A stretch of DNA of 64,000 nt, taken from contig JAEEQP010000006.1 in NCBI GenBank assembly GCA_016285355.1, forward strand, positions 48,682 to 112,681. Reading direction: 5' to 3'. The stretch is from Bacteroidales bacterium (GTDB lineage Bacteria; Bacteroidota; Bacteroidia; Bacteroidales; F082). The translations under genes and the position numbers were made by a program. The notes under the pieces were generated by a model that was not told where the DNA came from, did no database searches, and saw only the letters and a list, made by a program, of their open reading frames with translations. Positions 43,060 through 50,872 of this stretch are shown piece by piece; within the stretch, counting starts at the first letter, position 1, and every line of letters starts with the position of its first letter.

Positions 43060-43122
43060 GATGATTTTTCCAATAAACAGCATTTTGCACAGTTTTATTT
43101 CTTCGTTATTGCTGAAAATGTG

Positions 43123-43130
43123 TACTTTTG
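43123..43130 (+). promoter_or_regulatory. -7 box of the ParE-type toxin-antitoxin operon
   Basis: TACTTTTG, 19 bases before ATG 43150. Confidence 0.5.
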
Positions 43131-43149
43131 CCAGCAAATACTATCAGAA

Positions 43150-43395
43150 ATGAGTACAGCAACTTTGAATGGATTACTAGAGTACCTCTTTGCTACCCTT
43201 ACACCAAGCAATCAAAAATGGTTGGGTGAGCATTTGATAGAGCACGCCGCAAGCATTGAAGATCAGATGCGACCCTATACAAAAGAGGAACTTGTACAAA
43301 TGGCTGAAACTGGGCGAAAACAAATTGCAGATGGTTATTACTACACCACAGAAGAGGTGATTTCCGCTTGCGCCGAAGAACCTTCATATAATTAA
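43150..43395 (+). CDS. Putative antitoxin of a ParE/RelE-type pair
   Basis: 81 residues from ATG 43150 (MSTATLNGLLEYLF); a start 30 bases upstream would overlap the promoter box. Helical, with the tail EELVQMAETGRKQIADGYYYTTEEV resembling antitoxins that bind RelE/ParE toxins. It is assigned by its position five bases before the toxin gene. Confidence 0.75.
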   Translation: MSTATLNGLLEYLFATLTPSNQKWLGEHLIEHAASIEDQMRPYTKEELVQMAETGRKQIADGYYYTTEEVISACAEEPSYN

Positions 43396-43399
43396 TGCC

Positions 43400-43711
43400 A
43401 TGAAAGTAGTGTGGTCCATCCAAGCAAAGGAAGGCCTTCAACAGACCTCTAATTACATCCGAAGAGAATTTGGAAAGAGGTCAAAGCAGAAATTCCTTGA
43501 TGAAGTATTACATGTGGCTAGTTTGTTGGAAAATAATCCATATTTAGGCCAAGTTGAACCATTGCTGGACGAAGTGCCTGTAGAATATAGAAGCATCGTA
43601 ATAAATCATATCAACAAACTGGTTTATTATATTCATGAAAACACATTAGAAATCGTCGTTCTATGGGACACACGACGAGAGCCGAATTCATTATTGGATG
43701 AATTAGGATGA
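43400..43711 (+). CDS. ParE/RelE-family toxin
   Basis: 103 residues: WSIQAKEGLQQTSNYIRREFG at the start and YRSIVINHINKLVYYIHENTLEIVVLWDTRREP near the end, the usual pattern of the ParE/RelE fold. ParE poisons gyrase and RelE cleaves mRNA; which applies is not decidable here. It starts five bases after the antitoxin stop. Confidence 0.9.
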   Translation: MKVVWSIQAKEGLQQTSNYIRREFGKRSKQKFLDEVLHVASLLENNPYLGQVEPLLDEVPVEYRSIVINHINKLVYYIHENTLEIVVLWDTRREPNSLLDELG

Positions 43712-43788
43712 ACCTTTTTTCTTTCTGTTATTAAGTTATAGAGTTTTACACCCAAATAGATAATAGAATAAATCAAACATATACCAAT

Positions 43789-46700
43789 ATGAAAAAACTC
43801 AATCTTATTATGATTTGCTTGATGGTCAGCCTGTTCGCTTCGGCGCAGACCATCGAAAAGACCTATTATTTCGGTCAACCAAACATCAGCCAAATCCAAG
43901 GCTACGAACAAATCCAATTTGCAGACTGCATGCAGAGTGCCCTTGCTGGACAGCCCTCGTTGCCCTGGCACAGCGTCAGCTTGATGCTGCCCCAAGGCAC
44001 TGAAGCTGTTGCCATCGAAGTGGAACTCTCCGATTTCCAAACGTTGGAAGGCAGCCACAACCTGTATCCTTACCAGACGGCTCTCACCTACTCTAACCCT
44101 GTGCGCCGTCAGTTTGAGAAGGACGAAGCCCTTTATGCTTCAAAGAGCGTTTATCCTGCCCAAGTTTACGGCAACCTCAGCACACACTACATGAACGGTG
44201 TCGGATTCGCCTTTTCGGCTTTCACGCCTGTTCAGTATGTGCCCGGCACTGGTGAAGTGCGTTATGCCACCAAAGCTACCGTCCGCATTACGACGGCTGC
44301 CTCAAAGACCGACCAAAGCCGTAAGTTATGGCTCAATAGTGACAATGCCCAACGTGCCACGAGACTCGCACAGAACCCCGAGATGTTGCAGACCTATGAC
44401 AGCAGAGGTCGCATCGTGGGTGGCTACGACCTGCTTGTGGTCACCACACAACAATGGGCCAGCGCTTTCGACGAGTATGTGGCTTTCTATCAAGCACGTG
44501 GCCTTCGTACCCGCGTCATCGACCTTGAAACTATCTTGAACACTATTGAAGGCCGCGACAATGCTGAGAAATTGCGCAACTACATCATTCAGGAATATGA
44601 AGAAAACGGCATCATGATGGTGAACCTCGCAGGCGATGTGCCCGACATCCCCTATCGCGGCTTCTATTGCGATGTGCTCTCGGGCGGTAGCCACATGACT
44701 GATAGCGACATTCCCGCCGACTTGTATTTTGCCAGTCTCGATGGCACTTGGAACGACGACAACGATAACCGTTGGGGCGAAATCGACGAAGACGACCTGC
44801 TCCCGGAAATTGGCATTGGCCGTATGTGCTTCAGCAACCAAAACGAACTGGAAAACATGTTGCACAAGTCTATGACCTACCAAACCGAACCTGTCTTGGG
44901 CGAGTTCCAGAAGGTCATCATGGCTGGCGAACACCTCTATGATAACCCGCTGAGCAATGGCAGCCAATACCTTGAACTGCTCATCGGCACGCACGACGAC
45001 AACGGCTACACCACCACAGGTATCCCCGAAGACTATGAGTTCACCCGCCTCTATGAGGAAGAAGGCAACTGGAGCGGCACCCTGCTTCGCAATGCCATCA
45101 ACCAAGGCACGCAATATGTCCACCACGACGGTCACGCCAACACCAACTATGTGGCAGGCTGGAGCAACAGCGACATCACCAACAACAATTTTAGCGGGGT
45201 GAACGGTGTGGACCACAACTACACCTTCTTCCATACTTCGGGTTGCATTTGCGGTGATTTTGCCAGCGACTGCATCTTGGAACGCATGACCAAGATCGCC
45301 AACTTTGCCGTGGCCACCTTTGGCAACTCGCGCTATGGTTGGTTCAACGAAGGCCAGACGGAAGGCCCAGCCATTCACTTGCACCGCGAAACGGAAGACG
45401 CTTATTACCACGACCGCATCCCCTACGGCGGCATGGCCTTGAGGGAAGGTAAGATCGAGACCGCGCCTTGGGTCAATGCCCCTGGACAATGGGAAGAAGG
45501 TGCACTTCGCTGGAACTTCTACGACCTTAACATGATGGGTGATGTGGCCTGCAGCCCTTGGCACGACGAGCCTTTTGTGCCTGAAGTGGAATACAACGCT
45601 GAAATTCTCGTCGGACTTGCTTCGATGGATGTCGCAGTCACCAACAACGGAGACGGATTGAAAAACTTCCGTTGCGCCCTTTTCCACGGCGAAGATATGA
45701 TTGGCGTGGGCTACACCGACGAGGACGGCAACGTCACCATCGAGTTTACCGAGCCCCTCGACTTCGTCGGCGAGATGAGTCTTATCGTCACAGGTTGCGA
45801 CGCTTGGCCGCAGAGCTATCCTATCATCACGCTGCCTGGCGACTGCGCTTATATCGTTTACAACGATTATGAAATCAGCAATGGTGCCCAACCTGACTTC
45901 GGGCAAAGCATCGCACTTGATATGCAAATAAAGAATGTGGGCACCGTGACTGCCAACAATGTCACTGCCACCCTTAGCACCGACTGCGACTACATCACTC
46001 TCACCGATGCCACCGAGACCATCGCCACCATCGTTGGTGGTGAGACGCTCACCCTTGAGCAGGCCTTTGCCATGGACATCGCCGACAACGTGCCCAACAT
46101 GATGAAAGCCGATTTTGAGTTGACTTGTACCGATGGCACCGACATCTGGGAAAGCAAGTTCTCCATCCGTCTCTATGCGCCCGAGTTCGCCGTGCTTGGC
46201 ACTGTCATCGAAGACGGCGACGGTCAAATCGACCCGGGCGAGACCGTCACCGCGCACATCACTGTCAAAAACGCCGGTATGGCTGCCGCTCCCGACACAC
46301 GTCTCAACATCAACTGTAACCTGCCTGAAATCACCTTCGAGCAGAGCGAATTCCAGATAGGCACCGTTGCCCCCGAGGATGAGTTCACCGTTGACTTTGT
46401 TTTCACCCTTTCAGACGAGGCACCACTTGGCGTAGCTTACGAAATCGGCTTTACCGCCACCTCCGGCAACTATACCACTGAAGGCAGCTTCGTCTTCTCA
46501 GTAGGCACCGTTGTGGAAGAATGGGAGACTGGCGACTTCAGCAAGTTTGAATGGGAGAACGACCCCACAAAACCATGGACTATTGTCACCGAGAATCCCT
46601 ACGAAGGCAGCTATTGCGCCAAGTCAGGCAGCATCGGCGATAACATGAGTTCCGTATTAAGCATCACCCTGGACGTGCACAGCGAAGGCGAGGTCAGCTT

Positions 46701-47178
46701 TTACAGGAAAGTCTCTTCGGAAGAAGGTTATGACGCTTTGTATTTTACCATCGACACTGATTTGAAAGGAGAATGGTCAGGTGAAGTGCCGTGGGGTCAA
46801 GTGTCGTATACAATAACACCTGGACAGCATCAACTCTATTGGGCCTACAACAAGGACGTATATGTCAGCAACGGCAGTGACTGCGCCTGGTTGGACAATA
46901 TCGTCTTCCCACCCGCGGAAACCATCACCATCACGCAAGAGACCGTCGTGAACGGCTTAACCCTCTATCCCAACCCGAACAAGGGTCAGTTTAGCATCAA
47001 CCTGCCCGAGGAAGAGTGCGAGATTGTGGTTTTCAACAACTTGGGTCAGCAGGTCTACCAGCAGCGCAATGCCAAAGGCTTGACCACGCTCAAACTTGAA
47101 GGGCTGAACAGCGGTATGTACTTTGTCACTGTGAAGTCGGCGAATGTTGTCAGCACAATAAAGTTTGTAAAGGAGTAA
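43789..47178 (+). CDS. Gingipain-family (C25) cysteine protease, T9SS cargo, second copy
   Basis: 1,129 residues. Signal peptide to SLFASAQ; propeptide-like region; catalytic domain with His449 in HDGHANTNY and Cys486 in TSGCICGDF, again 37 residues apart; CARDB-like domains (MQIKNVGTVTANNVTA, ITVKNAGMAAAPDTRLN); a MAM/LamG-like domain; T9SS sorting domain from LTLYPNPNKGQF to the end IKFVKE. Same domain order and nearly the same length as 37054-40437 but clearly diverged, so the duplication is old. The following small secreted protein starts four bases after the stop. Confidence 0.93.
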   Translation: MKKLNLIMICLMVSLFASAQTIEKTYYFGQPNISQIQGYEQIQFADCMQSALAGQPSLPWHSVSLMLPQGTEAVAIEVELSDFQTLEGSHNLYPYQTALTYSNPVRRQFEKDEALYASKSVYPAQVYGNLSTHYMNGVGFAFSAFTPVQYVPGTGEVRYATKATVRITTAASKTDQSRKLWLNSDNAQRATRLAQNPEMLQTYDSRGRIVGGYDLLVVTTQQWASAFDEYVAFYQARGLRTRVIDLETILNTIEGRDNAEKLRNYIIQEYEENGIMMVNLAGDVPDIPYRGFYCDVLSGGSHMTDSDIPADLYFASLDGTWNDDNDNRWGEIDEDDLLPEIGIGRMCFSNQNELENMLHKSMTYQTEPVLGEFQKVIMAGEHLYDNPLSNGSQYLELLIGTHDDNGYTTTGIPEDYEFTRLYEEEGNWSGTLLRNAINQGTQYVHHDGHANTNYVAGWSNSDITNNNFSGVNGVDHNYTFFHTSGCICGDFASDCILERMTKIANFAVATFGNSRYGWFNEGQTEGPAIHLHRETEDAYYHDRIPYGGMALREGKIETAPWVNAPGQWEEGALRWNFYDLNMMGDVACSPWHDEPFVPEVEYNAEILVGLASMDVAVTNNGDGLKNFRCALFHGEDMIGVGYTDEDGNVTIEFTEPLDFVGEMSLIVTGCDAWPQSYPIITLPGDCAYIVYNDYEISNGAQPDFGQSIALDMQIKNVGTVTANNVTATLSTDCDYITLTDATETIATIVGGETLTLEQAFAMDIADNVPNMMKADFELTCTDGTDIWESKFSIRLYAPEFAVLGTVIEDGDGQIDPGETVTAHITVKNAGMAAAPDTRLNINCNLPEITFEQSEFQIGTVAPEDEFTVDFVFTLSDEAPLGVAYEIGFTATSGNYTTEGSFVFSVGTVVEEWETGDFSKFEWENDPTKPWTIVTENPYEGSYCAKSGSIGDNMSSVLSITLDVHSEGEVSFYRKVSSEEGYDALYFTIDTDLKGEWSGEVPWGQVSYTITPGQHQLYWAYNKDVYVSNGSDCAWLDNIVFPPAETITITQETVVNGLTLYPNPNKGQFSINLPEEECEIVVFNNLGQQVYQQRNAKGLTTLKLEGLNSGMYFVTVKSANVVSTIKFVKE

Positions 47179-47182
47179 TCCC

Positions 47183-47806
47183 ATGAAAAAAGTCATTCTT
47201 CTCCTCGCTGCCCTGCTAACTTTTGCGGGGATGTCGGCCCAGAGCAACGACAACGAAAACATCGAACGCTATAAGCAACTGCTCAAACTCAACCATCAGA
47301 GTTATGAGACCTGTAGCAATAAAGTCAACTCATGGGGTTTCACGCTCAACAAGAGTGGCATCATCAATATGTTCACCTTGCAGATGACTCCCTTTGTGAG
47401 CAACGACACCAGCGACAGTACTGGATTCGTGCTCAGCGTAATGGAAGACAAAGTGGTGGGCATGAGTCTTACCGTCGGGGGCTACCACCCCGAGAGTATG
47501 TATGCTCGTGTCCAGAAGTTCTCCGACGCCCAGAACGCGATATGTGAAGAAGAAGGGCTTACCGACTATGTCTGTGCCGTCAAAGGCTCGTTCAAAGCCA
47601 AGATGCCCGAGACCCATGCCGAGTTGATAGAGTTGCTGAAAGAGCTGGACGGCAATGAGGTGAAACAGATTGTGGAAATGTGGAAGACCCCCGACAAGAA
47701 AGTGGCTGCTGGGTGCGTTTACGAGAACAAACGCTTCGGCAAAAAGAAACCCCGCCCCGACCAAGGCATTGAGTTAACCATTTCACTCACTGATAACAGG
47801 GAGTGA
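47183..47806 (+). CDS. Small secreted protein of unknown function
   Basis: 207 residues with a signal peptide MKKVILLLAALLTFAGMSAQ. I do not recognise the family. It has two Cys-containing stretches and a Lys/Arg-rich tail region (FGKKKPRPDQG). It starts four bases after the second C25 protease stop, so it is cotranscribed with it and could be a chaperone, inhibitor or accessory of that protease. A hairpin terminator follows. Confidence 0.8.
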   Translation: MKKVILLLAALLTFAGMSAQSNDNENIERYKQLLKLNHQSYETCSNKVNSWGFTLNKSGIINMFTLQMTPFVSNDTSDSTGFVLSVMEDKVVGMSLTVGGYHPESMYARVQKFSDAQNAICEEEGLTDYVCAVKGSFKAKMPETHAELIELLKELDGNEVKQIVEMWKTPDKKVAAGCVYENKRFGKKKPRPDQGIELTISLTDNRE

Positions 47807-47841
47807 TACGATACATGTGGACGTAACGTCTTTTATGTCAG

Positions 47842-47873
47842 AAAGCCTCGGAGTTTGGGCTCTGGGGCTTTTT
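47842..47873 (+). terminator. Rho-independent terminator after the C25 operon
   Basis: AAGCCTCGGAG, TTTGGG loop, CTCTGGGGCTT and a T-run. Confidence 0.75.
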
Positions 47874-47905
47874 TCTTGCCCAACGAAAAAAATGGAAAAT
47901 TCCTA

Positions 47906-47936
47906 TTGCATAGTTTTCCACAAATCTGTATTTTTG
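47906..47936 (+). promoter_or_regulatory. Promoter of ppdK
   Basis: TTG (47906-47908), 20-base spacer, TATTTTTG (47929-47936), 58 bases before ATG 47995. Confidence 0.65.
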
Positions 47937-47994
47937 CACCTTAATTTTTCGAGACCAAAGAATATCAATTAAATCACTAATAATCAATAAGAAA

Positions 47995-50712
47995 ATGACA
48001 AAGTACGTTTACACCTTTGGCGGAAAGACCGCTGAAGGAAATGCTTCGATGAAGAACGAGCTGGGCGGCAAGGGTGCTAACCTTGCTGAAATGTGCCTGC
48101 TCAAACTGCCCGTACCCGCTGGTTTGACCATCACCACGGAGTGCTGCACCGCTTATTACCAGAACAATTGCCAACTTCCTGCCGGCTTGATGGACGAGGT
48201 CCACGCGGGCATGAAGAACATGGAAAACATCATGGGCATGAAATACGGCGACCCCGAGAATCCGCTGCTCGTCAGCTGCCGTTCCGGAGCGCGCAAGTCG
48301 ATGCCCGGCATGATGGACACCGTTTTGAATATTGGTCTCTGCTCCAAGACCATCCCTGGCTTGATCAAGAAGACCAACAACCCCCGTTTCGTGTATGACA
48401 GCTACCGTCGTCTCATCATGATGTACGCCGACGTCGTCATGGAGAAGGCCGAGGGCATCGAGCCCGCCGACGGCAAGAGCATCCGCAAGCAGTTGGATGA
48501 CATGCTGGATGCTTACAAGGAGAAGATGGGTTACAAGAGCGACACCGAGCTGAAGGCTGAAGAACTTCAGATGTTGGCCGAACAATTCAAGGTCCGCATT
48601 AAGGAAGTGCTCGGCACCGAGTTCCCAGATGACGCCGAAGCTCAGTTGGAAGGTGGCATCAAGGCCGTGTTCAAGAGCTGGAATGGTAAGAAGGCCATCT
48701 CCTACCGCCGCATCGAAGGTATTCCGGACGACTGGGGCACTGCCGTCAACGTGCAGACCATGGTCTTCGGTAACATGGGCGAAGGCTCCGCTACTGGTGT
48801 GGCTTTCACCCGTAACCCCGCCACTGGCGACAACCAATTCTACGGCGAATGGCTCATTAACGCCCAAGGCGAAGACGTCGTTGCTGGTATCCGTACCCCC
48901 AACCCGTTGAACGATGACACCAAGAACGAGCAGAACAAGCACATGCAGTCCATGCAGGAGCTGATGCCCGAAACTTATAAGGAACTCTGCGAGGTGCGCC
49001 GCATCCTTGAAGAGAACTACCACGACATGCTCGACATCGAGTTCACCATCCAGGATGGCAAGCTCTACATGCTGCAGTGCCGTGTCGGCAAGCGCACTGG
49101 CGTTGCCGCTTTGACCATGGCCCTCGATATGCTGAAGGAAGGCCTCATCGACGAGAAGGAAGTCGTCATGCGCCTCACTCCCGAGCAACTCGACGAGCTG
49201 CTCCACCCCATCCTCGACGCTGCCGACGAGAAGAAGCACACCGTCATCGCCAAAGGTCTGCCCGCAGGTCCTGGTGGCGCTGTCGGTCGCATCGCCCTCA
49301 CCAGCGAGAAGGCCAAGGAATACCGTGCCGCTAAGGTGGCAAACATCTTGGTTCGTGAGGAAACCAACCCCGAAGACGTCGAAGGCATGCGTGCCGCCGA
49401 CGGCATCCTGACCGCCCGTGGTGGTATGACCTCACACGCCGCCCTCGTGGCCCGTGGCTGGGGTAAGTGCTGCATCGTGGGCTGCGACGCCGTGAAGATC
49501 GACCTCGAGAAGGGTATCGTGAAGATTGGTGACCAACAGTTCAAGGAAGGTGATGTCATCAGCTTGAACGGTTCCAAGGGTTGGGTCTATGCCGAGCCCG
49601 TTGGTATGATCAACGCCACTGAGAACCCGCTGTTCCAGCAGTTCATGGCTCTGGTTGACAAATACCGTAAGATGGGTGTCCGCACCAACGCTGATAATCC
49701 AGAAGATGCCCAAAACGCCGTCAACTTCGGCGCCGAAGGTATCGGCCTGTTCCGTATCGAGCACATGTTCTACGGCAAGAACAGCGAAGAGCCGTTAGCC
49801 AAGCTGCGCAACATGATTCTGTCCGACACCACCGAGGAGCGTATCGCTGCTCTGAACGAACTTGAGCCTTACATCAAGAACGCCGCTAAGGGTACGCTGA
49901 AGGTTTTGAACGGCAAGCCGTTGACCTTCCGTCTGATGGACCCGCCCTTGCATGAGTTCGTGCCTCATACCGAGGAGAAGCAACGCGCTCTTGCTAAGGA
50001 ACGTGGCCTCAGCTTCGAGGAAATCAAGAAGCGCATCGATGCCCTCAACGAAGTGAACCCGATGATGGGTCTGCGTGGCGTCCGCCTCGGCATCGTCTAT
50101 CCCGAAATCACCGAGACCCAGTTCCGCGCCCTGTTTCAGGCCACCGCTGAACTGATGACCGAAGGCTTCGACCCGCATTTAGAAATCATGGTCCCGCTGA
50201 CCATCAACGTGAAGGAGCTTGAACACCAGAAGGCCATCGCCAACCGCGTGAAGGCTGAAGTGGAAGCCAAGTTCGGTGTCAAGATCAACTACATGTATGG
50301 TACTATGATCGAGATTCCTCGTGCTACTTTAGTGGCCGACCAGATTGCCAGCGTGGCTGAGTTCTTCAGCTTCGGCACCAACGACCTCACCCAGATGACC
50401 TTCGGCTTCAGCCGCGACGATGTCAATGCCATCGTGAAGGACTACATCGAAGAGAAGATCATCCCCGCCGACCCGTTCAACACCCTTGACCAAGAAGGCG
50501 TTGGCCAGTTGGTGAAGTTGGGTGTGCAGCGTGGCCGTAGCCAGCGCGCCAACCTCAAGTGTGGCGTCTGCGGTGAACACGGCGGTGACCCCGCTTCAGT
50601 GCATTTCTTCTACAAGGCCGGTTTGAACTACGTGAGCTGCTCGCCGTTCCGCGTGCCCGTCGCACGTCTGGCTGCTGCACAGGCTGCTATTGAGGAAGAG
50701 AGAGCGAAGTAA
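47995..50712 (+). CDS. ppdK: Pyruvate, phosphate dikinase
   Basis: 905 residues. The N-terminal ATP-grasp domain starts VYTFGGKTAEGNASMKNELG; the phosphohistidine domain has GGMTSHAAL with His481; the C-terminal barrel ends with CGVCGEHGGDP and the acid-base Cys859. It interconverts pyruvate, ATP and phosphate with phosphoenolpyruvate, AMP and pyrophosphate, the usual glycolytic enzyme of many anaerobes. It has its own promoter and a terminator, so it is a single-gene transcript. Its codon use is more strongly biased than its neighbours', as expected of a highly expressed gene. Confidence 0.98.
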   Translation: MTKYVYTFGGKTAEGNASMKNELGGKGANLAEMCLLKLPVPAGLTITTECCTAYYQNNCQLPAGLMDEVHAGMKNMENIMGMKYGDPENPLLVSCRSGARKSMPGMMDTVLNIGLCSKTIPGLIKKTNNPRFVYDSYRRLIMMYADVVMEKAEGIEPADGKSIRKQLDDMLDAYKEKMGYKSDTELKAEELQMLAEQFKVRIKEVLGTEFPDDAEAQLEGGIKAVFKSWNGKKAISYRRIEGIPDDWGTAVNVQTMVFGNMGEGSATGVAFTRNPATGDNQFYGEWLINAQGEDVVAGIRTPNPLNDDTKNEQNKHMQSMQELMPETYKELCEVRRILEENYHDMLDIEFTIQDGKLYMLQCRVGKRTGVAALTMALDMLKEGLIDEKEVVMRLTPEQLDELLHPILDAADEKKHTVIAKGLPAGPGGAVGRIALTSEKAKEYRAAKVANILVREETNPEDVEGMRAADGILTARGGMTSHAALVARGWGKCCIVGCDAVKIDLEKGIVKIGDQQFKEGDVISLNGSKGWVYAEPVGMINATENPLFQQFMALVDKYRKMGVRTNADNPEDAQNAVNFGAEGIGLFRIEHMFYGKNSEEPLAKLRNMILSDTTEERIAALNELEPYIKNAAKGTLKVLNGKPLTFRLMDPPLHEFVPHTEEKQRALAKERGLSFEEIKKRIDALNEVNPMMGLRGVRLGIVYPEITETQFRALFQATAELMTEGFDPHLEIMVPLTINVKELEHQKAIANRVKAEVEAKFGVKINYMYGTMIEIPRATLVADQIASVAEFFSFGTNDLTQMTFGFSRDDVNAIVKDYIEEKIIPADPFNTLDQEGVGQLVKLGVQRGRSQRANLKCGVCGEHGGDPASVHFFYKAGLNYVSCSPFRVPVARLAAAQAAIEEERAK

Positions 50713-50769
50713 GAATGCGGAATGCAGAATGCTGAATTATGAATGCAGAATTAAGAATTAAGAATTAAG
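50713..50769 (+). repeat. AT-rich tandem repeats (GAATGC and GAATTAA units)
   Basis: GAATGCGGAATGCAGAATGC followed by three copies of GAATTAA, directly after the ppdK stop. Similar in kind to the repeat at 24739-24790. Confidence 0.75.
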
Positions 50770-50790
50770 GATTTTGCATTCAAAGATTGG

Positions 50791-50818
50791 GAGCCTTCGG
50801 AAACGGAGGCTCTTTTTT
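50791..50818 (+). terminator. Rho-independent terminator of ppdK
   Basis: GAGCCTTCGG, AAA loop, CGGAGGCTC and a run of six T. Confidence 0.85.
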
Positions 50819-50819
50819 G

Positions 50820-50850
50820 TTGCATAATAATTCCATTTTCATTATTTTTG
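50820..50850 (+). promoter_or_regulatory. Promoter of the MmeI-like gene
   Basis: TTG (50820-50822), 20-base spacer, TATTTTTG (50843-50850), 22 bases before ATG 50873. It begins directly inside the T-run of the ppdK terminator. Confidence 0.65.
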
Positions 50851-50872
50851 CGGCATAAACGAGAACACATTC

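Noticed and set aside
44326..46257. Long open frame (643 codons) on the minus strand inside the second C25 protease gene
   Set aside because: It is antisense to a protein with clear catalytic motifs, signal peptide and T9SS domain; its own translation has no recognisable domain and the composition of a mirrored codon pattern.
47977..49239. 420-codon minus-strand frame opposite ppdK
   Set aside because: Shadow of a highly biased, conserved gene; no motif or promoter of its own.
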